The notes beneath the pieces are model-generated. The model saw only the letters and a list, made by a program, of their open reading frames with translations, made no database searches and was not told the origin of the DNA. A DNA stretch of 64,000 nt. It comes from Clostridia bacterium. GTDB lineage: Bacteria > Bacillota > Clostridia > TANB77 > CAG-508. Below, one piece after another: positions 1-8,779 of the stretch; position 1 is the stretch's first letter; each line of letters begins with the position of its first letter. The DNA is taken from contig JAFTJF010000001.1 of NCBI GenBank assembly GCA_017456555.1, forward strand, positions 1 to 64,000. The letters run 5' to 3'. Position numbers and translations under genes: made by a program.

Positions 1-128
1 TATTTTATATTTTATATTTTGTTTTAATATTTACTGTTTTAACATTTTGATTATATCATAATATTAATAAAAATAAATATTAAAATTAATTTTGCTTTTT
101 ATTTTTGTTTAATATTTTAATACAAATC

Positions 129-167
129 AAAAACTCGTGGTGCAAATTCTTGCATACCACGAGTTTT
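129..167 (-). terminator. Intrinsic terminator after the DNA methyltransferase
   Basis: A 12-bp stem (arms 130-141 and 156-167, AAAACTCGTGGT/ACCACGAGTTTT) with a small inner GCAA/TTGC hairpin. On the minus strand the stem is followed by a T-rich run (TTTTTGATTT). It lies about 30 bases past the methyltransferase stop. Confidence 0.8.
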
Positions 168-197
168 CTTTCCTGGTTTTTAGACCAGCATCAATCA

Positions 198-1103
198 TTA
201 TTCAATTGCTTCGAGTTTGAGCATTGCAGCACAGCAAGCTTTTTGACTGATGTCACAGAAAATGCCATTTCTTTTCAGTTTTTTAGCAACTACAGCTGTA
301 GTGCCACCACCCATGAAGAAATCTGCAACAACGTCACCTTCATTACTGCAAGTTTTAATAATTCTCTCGAGAATAGCTTCAGGCTTAGGAGTATCATAAA
401 CCTCAGCCACATCTGTTCTGGTGTAATTATCCAGCATTTCCGGTTCGTTCCAAAGATTTCCAATAGGAATAACACAGCTAAATCTGTACGGCAGACCGTC
501 AATGATTTTCACCTGTCCAGCTTTTGCCATGTTTTCGAATTGCTTTTGGCTCACAAGCCAATGTTTGTTCTTTTCTTCCAGATTAATCTGGATGTCTTTA
601 AATGTTCTTGTTTCAGAACGGCCATCCATATATCCGTTTTCGAAAAGAGGAACAATTCTTGGAGTGCTGCCAATCTGTTCTTTGAAAACGAAATTGCCAG
701 AATCCTTAACATAGTAGAAAATGCTATCCACTTGGGAATCAAAATTGGAATAGAAACCTCTTTCTTGGCTATGCTTTCTAAAGATTCTATTCCTGTAATT
801 CTTTCCACCGAAGACTTCATCCATAAGGATTCTTATATAGGAATCCAATCTCCAGTTGCAGTGGATAAAAATACTACCGTTGTCAGTCAGAACTCGTTTC
901 ATTTCCTCAAAACGAGGGCGATACCACTCGATAGCCTGCATAGGAGAGCCGAGATTATCATTATAATCATCAAAGACTTTTCCTGTGTTATACAGGATAT
1001 CGCAGTAAATCAGGTTTACGCTTTTGTCTTTCAGCCTCCGCAAAAGTTCCAAGTTGTCTTCATGGTAGATTTGTATTCCACCATTTTCATAATATAGGCT
1101 CAT
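198..1103 (-). CDS. Orphan DNA (adenine/cytosine-N4) methyltransferase
   Basis: A 301-residue S-adenosylmethionine-dependent amino-methyltransferase of the N6-adenine/N4-cytosine class. The catalytic loop, normally DPPY, is DILYNTG (from D35). The SAM-binding FxGxG-type motif is near the C-terminus (DFFMGGGTT, about residues 261-269). Catalytic loop first and SAM motif last fits the beta-type order. The ATG at 1103 has AAAGGGG upstream. No restriction endonuclease or specificity subunit is adjacent, so it looks like an orphan, possibly phage- or plasmid-derived; base composition is clearly richer in G+C than the neighbouring genes, which suggests transfer. The DILY form is, from memory, seen in a subgroup of phage-type methyltransferases, so it need not mean inactivity. 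The modified base and target site cannot be read from sequence. Confidence 0.88.
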   Translation of the reverse strand: MSLYYENGGIQIYHEDNLELLRRLKDKSVNLIYCDILYNTGKVFDDYNDNLGSPMQAIEWYRPRFEEMKRVLTDNGSIFIHCNWRLDSYIRILMDEVFGGKNYRNRIFRKHSQERGFYSNFDSQVDSIFYYVKDSGNFVFKEQIGSTPRIVPLFENGYMDGRSETRTFKDIQINLEEKNKHWLVSQKQFENMAKAGQVKIIDGLPYRFSCVIPIGNLWNEPEMLDNYTRTDVAEVYDTPKPEAILERIIKTCSNEGDVVADFFMGGGTTAVVAKKLKRNGIFCDISQKACCAAMLKLEAIE

Positions 1104-1210
1104 TACAAAACCCCTTTCTACACGATTGATTAAATTATGTTAACTGCTAACTATTTTAGTATACTACACTTCTGGCTTTTTTTCAAGTTTTTAAGCCCTA
1201 TTCTATTCTT

Positions 1211-2359
1211 TTAATTAAATTCTTCTAAAATTTTATTAATTTTCATAACTGTATCTTCGGCAAATTTTACTATTTCATAATATGCATATAAAGCTTCTTT
1301 ATCAATTGCTTCACCAAGAAGTTTTGGTTCAAACATAGGTCCTGTATGAAATTTTATGGTTAGCATATCTTTATATATATTTACTTCAAATTTCAACTGT
1401 ATTTTTTTATAAAACTTAACAAACTCTTCCATAATGTCTGCAGTTAACATTCTAACTGCATAAATATTGTCTTCACTTTGAACTTCAAAGTATTGTTCAA
1501 ACTCATCACTATCTAGTTTAATTATTGGCAAATCAATATATGATTCGATACTTTCTGTTCTTATTCTTATATGTTTTTTAAAATAATAATTTAAAGTTGT
1601 ATTGCAGAATAATCCGTCAAAAATTACAGTATTTTTGCCATGTGCTGTAAATTTTGTATCTGCAAATTCTATGCTTAAATTATTTTTTTCTAAAAACATA
1701 CTATCTTCTGCATATATTTTTCTTGCTGAACGTTGATAACACTTACATTCATTAAAAACATTTATCAATCTTTCTTTAGTTTTATCAGAAGAAACAGGTT
1801 TATATTCTATATTAGGATTAATTAATTTTAATATATCAGGAATACACATACTTTTATAATAGTTTCTAAATTTATCTAATCTTTTCCTTCTTACTACTAC
1901 AATTGTATTAGCAACAAAAAATAATGCTATTGCTAAAATTACAAAGATTGCTTGCACAACATCTTGATAATGAAGATGTTGTGAAATAACCATAAAGCCA
2001 AAAAAACATATTATTGTTAGTGCATAACATGTCCAACTTGCAATCTCAACATTTCCCAGATTTCCTCTGGCAGATTTAATTTTTTCATTATATTTTTTAT
2101 AAATATCTTGATATACCATGTTAAAATCATCAGGTATCTTTTCTAAATCAATAGTTGCAATAAATTGATAACCATTTTTATTTAAATATCCATAGCTAAC
2201 AAATACTGCTAATATTAATATCGATTCAATTATCCAATAAATTAAATAGTTAAATTCCATATCTCTTTTTTCAAATTCTGCTGGAATATACAATATTATA
2301 AAAAATAGAATTAATGAACCTATACAGATATTTCTTAAAATTGGGCTTTTGCTTTTCAT
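1211..2359 (-). CDS. DUF3137 membrane protein, copy 2
   Basis: A 382-residue protein with two hydrophobic helices near the N-terminus, another pair around residues 110-155, and a soluble C-terminal half. The C-terminal half fits the DUF3137 pattern: a FDGLF-type segment, a DSDEFEQYFEVQSED block, then a LTADIMEEFVKFYKK block and a closing MFEPKLLG motif. It is a diverged paralogue of the gene immediately upstream (13-base gap), with the same layout and the same closing motif. DUF3137 proteins have no established biochemical role; they are often linked to LemA-type envelope proteins. Here it ends an apparent operon with an O-acyltransferase pair, so an envelope role is inferred. Confidence 0.75.
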   Translation of the reverse strand: MKSKSPILRNICIGSLILFFIILYIPAEFEKRDMEFNYLIYWIIESILILAVFVSYGYLNKNGYQFIATIDLEKIPDDFNMVYQDIYKKYNEKIKSARGNLGNVEIASWTCYALTIICFFGFMVISQHLHYQDVVQAIFVILAIALFFVANTIVVVRRKRLDKFRNYYKSMCIPDILKLINPNIEYKPVSSDKTKERLINVFNECKCYQRSARKIYAEDSMFLEKNNLSIEFADTKFTAHGKNTVIFDGLFCNTTLNYYFKKHIRIRTESIESYIDLPIIKLDSDEFEQYFEVQSEDNIYAVRMLTADIMEEFVKFYKKIQLKFEVNIYKDMLTIKFHTGPMFEPKLLGEAIDKEALYAYYEIVKFAEDTVMKINKILEEFN

Positions 2360-2372
2360 ATGCTTTCTCCTT

Positions 2373-3548
2373 TTATACTTGGAATTCTTTCATTGTTTTA
2401 TCTACTTCTTTTGATAAATCAGTTATAAGCTTAACTAACGCATAATAAGCACATAAATAATTCTTGTCTAATGCATTACCAAATACTTTTGGTTCAAACA
2501 TTGGACCTGTAAAAAATCTCATTGTTATTTTGTCTTTATATATAATTATTTCAAAATCCAAATAATATTTTTTATGAAAGTCTACTAACATTTCCATTAT
2601 ATCTGCTGTTAATATTCTTGTTACTAAAATTTTATCTTCACAATAAGCATTAAAACATTTTTCAAACTCTGCACTATCCATTTGTACTTTATTAGAATCA
2701 TTTTTGAATTCTCTATTTGAAGTATTAATTCTAATATGTGATTTTACATATTGATTATATTCAATCACCCCTAATAAACCTTCAAATAGTACTGCAGTTG
2801 TACTTTTTCCATTTGGATGTTTTGTACGATTTCTTGCTTCAACATCTGCTATTTTAAAAAATGTTCCATTTCCCAAGTCACCTTCTATATAATCATCTAA
2901 AGTAAGTGTAGTACATTCTAAATTATCACATTTAGAATCATTATATAATTCTCTAAATTCATTTATTTTGTCATATCCTCTACTATCATAAGTTAAGTTT
3001 GGATTTACCAATGCAATAAAATTCTTTATACAATTTTGTTTATAATAATTTTTATAATTACGTGTTAAAGTCCAATCACAATGTGACAAATATAAAAAGA
3101 ATAATCCAGTAATAAAAACTGTTATCCACCAGTATGCAGGCACTAACGTTCCTTCTTCAAGCCCACCATAAATCACAGCAGCTGATACTATAGCTACTGC
3201 GCCATCAATCCATTTTCCTATTCTTATAAGCGGCATTCCTTGTTTTAAACGAGTTAATTCCCCCATATGTTCATCACACAATTTTTTGTATAGTATATTA
3301 AATTCTTCTGGCATAGTATTTATTTCAACATTAGCAGTATTTTTAAAACCATTTGTATAATATATACATAAGCTTATAAAAAACACTATTAAGCTAATTA
3401 TTTCTACAACAATTACAAGCATAAAACTCACATCAGTCCATTCGTTTAATGGTGAATTAACTGTAATAATAAGAAAAAACATTGAGCATATCATAAACAC
3501 TAAAGAAAGAATTGCTACTAATAAACTTGTTTTTATTTTCTTTTTCAT
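2373..3548 (-). CDS. DUF3137 membrane protein, copy 1
   Basis: A 391-residue paralogue of the next gene downstream. Two N-terminal transmembrane helices (about 9-30 and 40-64) and a second pair (about 113-155) precede a soluble domain with the DUF3137 landmarks: VLFEGLLGV, DSAEFEKCFNAYCEDK, LTADIMEMLVDFHKK and MFEPKVFG. The start ATG has AAAAGGGG upstream. It lies 18 bases downstream of the DHHW gene and 13 bases upstream of its paralogue, so all are probably cotranscribed. Function unknown; membrane location is read from the sequence, envelope function is inferred. Confidence 0.76.
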   Translation of the reverse strand: MKKKIKTSLLVAILSLVFMICSMFFLIITVNSPLNEWTDVSFMLVIVVEIISLIVFFISLCIYYTNGFKNTANVEINTMPEEFNILYKKLCDEHMGELTRLKQGMPLIRIGKWIDGAVAIVSAAVIYGGLEEGTLVPAYWWITVFITGLFFLYLSHCDWTLTRNYKNYYKQNCIKNFIALVNPNLTYDSRGYDKINEFRELYNDSKCDNLECTTLTLDDYIEGDLGNGTFFKIADVEARNRTKHPNGKSTTAVLFEGLLGVIEYNQYVKSHIRINTSNREFKNDSNKVQMDSAEFEKCFNAYCEDKILVTRILTADIMEMLVDFHKKYYLDFEIIIYKDKITMRFFTGPMFEPKVFGNALDKNYLCAYYALVKLITDLSKEVDKTMKEFQV

Positions 3549-3566
3549 AAAATCCCCTTTTATTTT

Positions 3567-4649
3567 TTATTTCAATATATTTTGATTAAGAATTAATGTA
3601 CTATACAAAAATATCACATCTTGATTATCAAATTCAATAAATTCTTCTAATAATTCACTAGACATATATCTTAAATCTACTAGTGTTATCTTTTTATAAT
3701 TTTCTATAAATAATGGAGCAATACTACTTCCAAAAGAATCTCTGAATATTATTAGTTCTTTATCATCTTTTCTGTATGGATTATTTATTTCAATTAAAGC
3801 TGTTGCACCAGATAAAAAAGTATCATATTTATCTAAAGTTTCTTTTGAATTATAAACTTCACCATTTTCCTTTTTCTCATAATTGTATGTAGTACAATTT
3901 TCAATAATTTCATTTGTTAAAACATACATTTCATCTGGATTAACATTATTTGAAGTTTGAGTATAATATGTTCCGTAATACTCACCAAGTGATTTCTTTT
4001 CATAATAACTATTTAGAGTTTGTGTTATTCCCATTTCTTTTTCAAACACATTTACAACTTTAACTAAATTTTCTTGTTTCCAATGTAAATCTGTTCTGTA
4101 ATAATCTTCCAGTGTTAGTTCATCCCAAATATCGATATATGTAAAATCATTTAAATTTTCTTGCATTATATTTTTTAATTTACTGTAATCAATTTTTAAA
4201 TGATCATCATTTTCTAAATAATAATTTTTGTCTGGAATTATTGCGTAATACACATCATTTTCTTGTAAATATTTGTCATAAATATTTTTTATTTTTTCTG
4301 CATTTATTTTTACATTTTCCTCTTTTAAAGGATATTCCATTTTATATAAAGCATTATCTTTTATGAAAAATTTATTATCATCTTTTTGGAAAAATATATT
4401 TGTGCTCCAAAAAGATTTTACATTTCTAAAAAAATCTCTAAAAGCAAATTGATCCACTGAATAGTCTTCAAATCCATCAATTGCTTTTCTATCTAGCAAA
4501 CTTTGAATTGATATTTCAGGAAATTGAGCTAATTTTCTTCTTTCAGATTCTGAAATTTTATTGTCTTCTATTGCTATATTTAATAGAAAAATTAATATTA
4601 AAATAGCAGAAAACATTACAGTAATTATAATACTATTATTTTTTTTCAT
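3567..4649 (-). CDS. DHHW-family SGNH-like partner of an MBOAT acyltransferase
   Basis: A 360-residue protein anchored by one N-terminal helix (about 6-26) with the rest outside the membrane. The family signature appears as DLHW at residues 187-190 and a serine-bearing block RDSFG at 303-307, matching the AlgJ/AlgX-like SGNH fold. Such proteins act with MBOAT transferases in acetylation of exported polysaccharides. The MBOAT gene lies directly upstream with 11 bases between, supporting a two-component exopolysaccharide or cell-wall O-acylation system. GGAGGG precedes the ATG. The polymer modified is unknown; no polysaccharide synthase is in the window. Confidence 0.85.
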   Translation of the reverse strand: MKKNNSIIITVMFSAILILIFLLNIAIEDNKISESERRKLAQFPEISIQSLLDRKAIDGFEDYSVDQFAFRDFFRNVKSFWSTNIFFQKDDNKFFIKDNALYKMEYPLKEENVKINAEKIKNIYDKYLQENDVYYAIIPDKNYYLENDDHLKIDYSKLKNIMQENLNDFTYIDIWDELTLEDYYRTDLHWKQENLVKVVNVFEKEMGITQTLNSYYEKKSLGEYYGTYYTQTSNNVNPDEMYVLTNEIIENCTTYNYEKKENGEVYNSKETLDKYDTFLSGATALIEINNPYRKDDKELIIFRDSFGSSIAPLFIENYKKITLVDLRYMSSELLEEFIEFDNQDVIFLYSTLILNQNILK

Positions 4650-4660
4650 AGCTCCCTCCT

Positions 4661-6046
4661 TTAAAATCTAAAATATAAAAATGGATTAAAAGAACCATCT
4701 ACAATATAACTTGTACATATAAATAATAAACTTATCAAAAATATTGGTTCAATAATTTGAACTATTTTTTCTATTTTTTTAGATGTAACAATATTTTTCA
4801 TTAATGGTGTTGCACCTATGATTCCTATTACCAAAACAACTAAATAACTTTTTATATAGTAAATACTTTCAAGCGAAATTATTGGAATATTTTTATAACT
4901 AATTAATCCTAATAAATTTTCTTTTATTTGCACAAAATTTTCGCTATTAAAAATTATAAAACTAATCATAACAATTAATAAAGTATAAATTCTTGAAAAT
5001 ATTGGTGGTATTTTTTCTAAAATTTTTCCAAAAACTAATTTTTCAAGTAATAAAATTATTCCAAAATACAAGCCCCATATTAAGAAATTCCATTCAGCTC
5101 CATGCCACAAACCTGTTAGAATCCAAACGATTAATATGTTTCTTATCCATTTTATTTTACTTACTCTATTTCCACCAAGTGGTATATAAACATAGTCTTT
5201 AAACCAACTACTTAAAGAAATATGCCATCTTCTCCAAAATTCAGTAACACTTTTTGCAACATATGGATAATTGAAATTTTCCATAAAATCAAATCCAAAC
5301 ATTTTTCCAAGTCCAATAGCCATATCTGAATAGCCTGAAAAATCAAAATAAATTTGAAGCATTACTGATATTCCATACATCCAGAAAAATAAAACACTTT
5401 TTTCTGAACTTGCAAAAAAAGCATTATTAAATTCTCCACAAATATTTGCTATTAAAACCTTCTTTCCTAGTCCTATAACAAATCGTCTAACGCCAATAGC
5501 AAATTTTTCTACAGAATGTTCTCTTTTTTCTATTTGCGCTTCAACATCAGTATATCTTACAATAGGACCAGCAATAAGCTGAGGAAATAACGAAATATAT
5601 AAAGCTAATTTAAAAATATTTTTTTGAACTTTACATTTTCCATTATAAACATCAATTAAATAACTTAAAAGTTGGAACGTATAGAAAGAAATTCCTATTG
5701 GCAAAGCAATATTTACAAATGACAATTTGTTTTTTAATAACAAATTAACATTTTCTATTATGAAATCAATATATTTAAAATAAACCAACGCACCTATACT
5801 TATACATATTGAAATTGCTAAAAATATTTTTGATTTATTTTTATATTTATCTATTAGAATACCAAATATGTAAGTTTGAAATATTGTAAATAACATAAGT
5901 AAAATATATTTTGGTTCACCATAAAAATAGAACAACAACGAAGCTATTAGAAGAACTACATTTCTGCATTTCTTTGGCAATACATAATATATAATTAATA
6001 AAATTGGTAAAAAGTAAAATAAAAAACTTATACTTGAAAAAATCAT
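4661..6046 (-). CDS. MBOAT-family membrane-bound O-acyltransferase (AlgI/DltB-like)
   Basis: A 461-residue polytopic membrane protein. The MBOAT hallmarks are present: the WRRWHISLSSWFKDYVYIPL block (residues 271-290) and the catalytic histidine in LWHGAEWN (H315). Length and topology match AlgI/PatA-type acyltransferases that move acyl groups across the membrane to exported glycans. The DHHW partner follows directly. This resembles many Clostridia loci where MBOAT, DHHW and DUF4358 genes occur together. It is not likely to be DltB itself because no dltA, dltC or dltD is adjacent. Confidence 0.92.
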   Translation of the reverse strand: MIFSSISFLFYFLPILLIIYYVLPKKCRNVVLLIASLLFYFYGEPKYILLMLFTIFQTYIFGILIDKYKNKSKIFLAISICISIGALVYFKYIDFIIENVNLLLKNKLSFVNIALPIGISFYTFQLLSYLIDVYNGKCKVQKNIFKLALYISLFPQLIAGPIVRYTDVEAQIEKREHSVEKFAIGVRRFVIGLGKKVLIANICGEFNNAFFASSEKSVLFFWMYGISVMLQIYFDFSGYSDMAIGLGKMFGFDFMENFNYPYVAKSVTEFWRRWHISLSSWFKDYVYIPLGGNRVSKIKWIRNILIVWILTGLWHGAEWNFLIWGLYFGIILLLEKLVFGKILEKIPPIFSRIYTLLIVMISFIIFNSENFVQIKENLLGLISYKNIPIISLESIYYIKSYLVVLVIGIIGATPLMKNIVTSKKIEKIVQIIEPIFLISLLFICTSYIVDGSFNPFLYFRF

Positions 6047-6066
6047 TTTTTCTCCTAACTTTAAAA

Positions 6067-6103
6067 AAATCGCCGTTTCAAAATATTTCTATTCCGGCGA
6101 TTA
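6067..6103 (-). terminator. Intrinsic terminator between DUF4358 gene and MBOAT gene
   Basis: Stem AATCGCCG (6068-6075) with CGGCGATT (6095-6102). On the minus strand it is followed by TTTTTTTA. It sits downstream of the DUF4358 gene, so the MBOAT operon is either separately started or reached by read-through. Confidence 0.85.
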
Positions 6104-6122
6104 TTTTATTTAAATAATTATA

Positions 6123-6728
6123 TTATTCTTCTGTTGCAGCAGGTGTTGTGTCTTCTGGCATCATATCTTCTGGCATTTCTGGTTGTTCAAATTCTCTTAC
6201 ATATTCTTCACCAATTCCGCCAGCCAAAGCTTTAAAAGAATCATATATTGTTTGAGCAATTTCAGCATTTGACATTATTGAAAATACAACATTTCCAGAA
6301 CTTGTTGTTAATACTTTATCTGCACATACACAAACCCATCTATTTAATTGAGCTTTTTCATTTACCATTTTAGCAACTTCTTCTACATTAGCTCCATCTT
6401 TTACTTTTAATATTGTTAAAGAATAAGCTTGCGCATTCATCATTGGCATTGAAGCTACTGCATATTCTATATTACTAAAATCTTCTATATCAGTTGCATA
6501 TTGAGCTGTTTCTGGAGTATTTACAAAATCTAAAACTTGTGTATCTAACATTGGAAGATTTTCTGTATTTCCTTCATAAACTTTATTTACTATAGCAATT
6601 AAATCTTCTGCTTGTGTTATTTCTGGTAAATTTGATTTTGGTTTTGAATTGTTTAAAAACAATACAACTCCTGCAACAATTGCAACAACTATTACTATTG
6701 CAAGTATAATTTTAACTACATTTTTCAT
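6123..6728 (-). CDS. DUF4358 membrane-anchored protein
   Basis: A 201-residue protein with a single N-terminal hydrophobic helix (about 5-27) and an extracellular domain. The pattern PMMNAQAYSLTILKVKDGAN, then a tryptophan in LNRWVCVCADKVL and SGNVVFSIMS, fits DUF4358. The C-terminal tail is rich in Pro, Glu and Met (EMPEDMMPED). DUF4358 proteins have no known activity but are common beside MBOAT/DHHW pairs, as here, so a supporting role in glycan acylation is inferred. Strong ribosome site GAAGGAGA before the ATG. Confidence 0.78.
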   Translation of the reverse strand: MKNVVKIILAIVIVVAIVAGVVLFLNNSKPKSNLPEITQAEDLIAIVNKVYEGNTENLPMLDTQVLDFVNTPETAQYATDIEDFSNIEYAVASMPMMNAQAYSLTILKVKDGANVEEVAKMVNEKAQLNRWVCVCADKVLTTSSGNVVFSIMSNAEIAQTIYDSFKALAGGIGEEYVREFEQPEMPEDMMPEDTTPAATEE

Positions 6729-6864
6729 ACTAGTATTCTCCTTCTTTTGTTTTATATTTCAATTATAATATATAAAAAAATAAAGTCAATACAGATATTT
6801 TAAATATAAATCACTGTCATTTTTATTTTTCATCAATGCAATTATATATGTATAGACATAGCAA

Positions 6865-6893
6865 AAAGATATCGACGTTTAATCGATATCTTT
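6865..6893 (-). terminator. Intrinsic terminator after condensation-fold gene
   Basis: Stem AAAGATATCGA (6865-6875) with TCGATATCTTT (6883-6893), 7-base loop, and Ts on the minus strand. It starts five bases past the stop codon. Confidence 0.8.
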
Positions 6894-6897
6894 AGTT

Positions 6898-8193
6898 TTA
6901 ACAAGATAAATAATTCAAATTATTTTCAAATTTAAATTTAATATTATTTTTTTCTAAAAGTTCTTTAAATCTTTCTTCTATCATACTATCTTTTAAGAAC
7001 GTTCCAAAAGATACTACTAAGTTATCACCATAAGAACAAATTCCGCATTTCATTTTTTCAGCCCAGTCTGGTGCTAACATAACAAAAGCATTATCTACAA
7101 ATTCTGTATATTTTGAACTAACATCAAATTTTCCAATATTAGATATTGTCATTGTAAAATGTCTTTTTACTTTTAAAGATCCAAGTCTTACAGCAAATTT
7201 CTTTATTACTAAAGGAACTGCCTTTACTATTGGATTATTTGTCATACCAGCATCATTAGACATTGTTTCAATTATTCTTTCTAATTTAAATTTCTTTTCA
7301 AATTCTTTTTTTACCATATCTAAAAAATCTTCAAACGAATAATTCTTATATTTTTTTGGTTTCAAAGTTAATATCATATATGAAAAGAAATTAGAAATTG
7401 TTTCTGAACCAAAATATTTTTGCAAGCTAATTGGCAAACACAAATTAATTGGTCTTCTTCCTTTGTGTATTTTATATTCACCTTCATAAATCGAATATGC
7501 AATCATCGCAGTAAGATACATTGATAAACTACAATGTTCTAATTTAGTACATTGTTTTACTTGTGGTAAATTTATATTAAAGTGACTAATTCCAACTTTT
7601 CCGTGTTCTAATTCTTTTCCTTTTATCATATGTGCTATTTTAGTTCTGTATTTTTTTCTAACATTTTTTTGATAGTTTTTCACATATGCATTTTCTGTAT
7701 CATAAACAATTTCATTCTCATCTAATTGAGTAAACTCTAATTTATTTGGATACATCAATTCTAAATATCTATAAAGAATTTCTTTGAAAAATTGAGAACC
7801 ACCATTACCATCTGTTAATGCATGGAAAAATTCTATATTTATTTTATTTTCAAGGTATGTTACTCTAAATAAGTATTTATTGTTAGCTCTAGTATTTACT
7901 TTTTTAAATAAAGTATTTTCTTCTGGAATTACTATTGGCATCATTTCGTTTTCTACAAAATAATCCCAGAACATTCCTTTTTTCATTCGTACTTTAAAAG
8001 CTTTAAATTTTTCTAAAGCAAGCCCAACAGCTTGTTGTAATAGTTCTTCATTTACATTTTCTTTTAATTTTACTGATAATCTAAAAATTGAACTATATTT
8101 TTTATTGCTTGCTAAAGCAAAAACTTTTGCTTGATCATCTAATTTTCTAGAATACAATCTTTCCTTTATTTTGTTTTTCATTTTTCTATCCAA
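6898..8193 (-). CDS. Condensation-domain-like acyltransferase (alcohol acetyltransferase/PapA type)
   Basis: A 431-residue protein of the chloramphenicol-acetyltransferase/condensation superfamily. The active-site pattern HxxxDG appears as HALTDG (H124-G129), and a later strand segment with SNIGKFD fits the closing part of the fold. Such stand-alone proteins esterify or acylate small molecules or lipids; the substrate is unknown. Start is uncertain: the long form begins at TTG (8193), but an ATG four codons in (8181) has GGA about seven bases upstream and is at least as likely. It is a single-gene unit with its own terminator. Confidence 0.72.
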   Translation of the reverse strand: MDRKMKNKIKERLYSRKLDDQAKVFALASNKKYSSIFRLSVKLKENVNEELLQQAVGLALEKFKAFKVRMKKGMFWDYFVENEMMPIVIPEENTLFKKVNTRANNKYLFRVTYLENKINIEFFHALTDGNGGSQFFKEILYRYLELMYPNKLEFTQLDENEIVYDTENAYVKNYQKNVRKKYRTKIAHMIKGKELEHGKVGISHFNINLPQVKQCTKLEHCSLSMYLTAMIAYSIYEGEYKIHKGRRPINLCLPISLQKYFGSETISNFFSYMILTLKPKKYKNYSFEDFLDMVKKEFEKKFKLERIIETMSNDAGMTNNPIVKAVPLVIKKFAVRLGSLKVKRHFTMTISNIGKFDVSSKYTEFVDNAFVMLAPDWAEKMKCGICSYGDNLVVSFGTFLKDSMIEERFKELLEKNNIKFKFENNLNYLSC

Positions 8194-8383
8194 GACCTTA
8201 TTTTTGAATAAAATCTTATGATTACCTTTCTTTTGATTTTATGGAATTTATAATTTATTAATAAATTCTTAATAATTTTATCATAAAGAAATTTAATTGA
8301 AAATACTTTTTTGTATTTTTGAACACTCGGTCATTTAGTCTTCGAAACTAGATTATTTTAGCAATAAAAATGTATAGCTATGC

Positions 8384-8416
8384 AAAAAACAGAGTACAAA
8401 AATATACTCTGTTTTT
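8384..8416 (-). terminator. Intrinsic terminator after XRE gene
   Basis: Stem AAAAACAGAGTA (8384-8395) with TACTCTGTTTTT (8405-8416). T run continues on the minus strand (TTTTTTGCA). Confidence 0.8.
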
Positions 8417-8451
8417 CTTAATTTTGATTATTCTACTATTAAATATATTAT

Positions 8452-8700
8452 TTAATCATTTTCAATTATCTCTCTTTTTAGTAAATTAAGGTCAATATCT
8501 AGGACTGTTGCAAAAGCGATTAATTCAAAGTCTTTAACACTCATTCTGTAATTTTCAATTCTGTAAATTTCGTTTCTATCAAATTCTATTCCTAATAATT
8601 CTAGTTTTCTACAAAGTTCAGTTTTAGAAAGGCCTTTTTTCTTTCTTGCTTGAGATAATATTTTTCCGATAACATTCGGTTTGTTATTATACTTCTTCAT
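8452..8700 (-). CDS. Small XRE-family helix-turn-helix protein
   Basis: An 82-residue protein that is almost entirely one helix-turn-helix domain (IGKILSQARKKKGLSKTELC then the IEFDRNEIYRIEN recognition region). I place the start at the ATG at 8700, preceded by GGGAG nine bases upstream; a longer reading from TTG at 8718 would put that ribosome site inside the gene. It is probably a DNA-binding repressor. It is monocistronic, ends at an intrinsic terminator, and lies just downstream of the prenyl synthase gene, which has no obvious functional link. Confidence 0.8.
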   Translation of the reverse strand: MKKYNNKPNVIGKILSQARKKKGLSKTELCRKLELLGIEFDRNEIYRIENYRMSVKDFELIAFATVLDIDLNLLKREIIEND

Positions 8701-8779
8701 ATCAAGCATCTCCCACAAATTATTAAAATTTATATGAGTATTTTACACCGTCTTGAAATAAATTTCAAGTAGTTATGGA

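Noticed and set aside
105..1097. Long plus-strand ORF (330 codons) opposite the methyltransferase
   Set aside because: It is the antisense shadow of the methyltransferase, which has conserved motifs and a good ribosome site. The plus-strand protein has no recognisable domain.
198..1103. Complete restriction-modification or phage-defence island
   Set aside because: Only the methyltransferase is present. Neighbouring genes are envelope functions, not nucleases.
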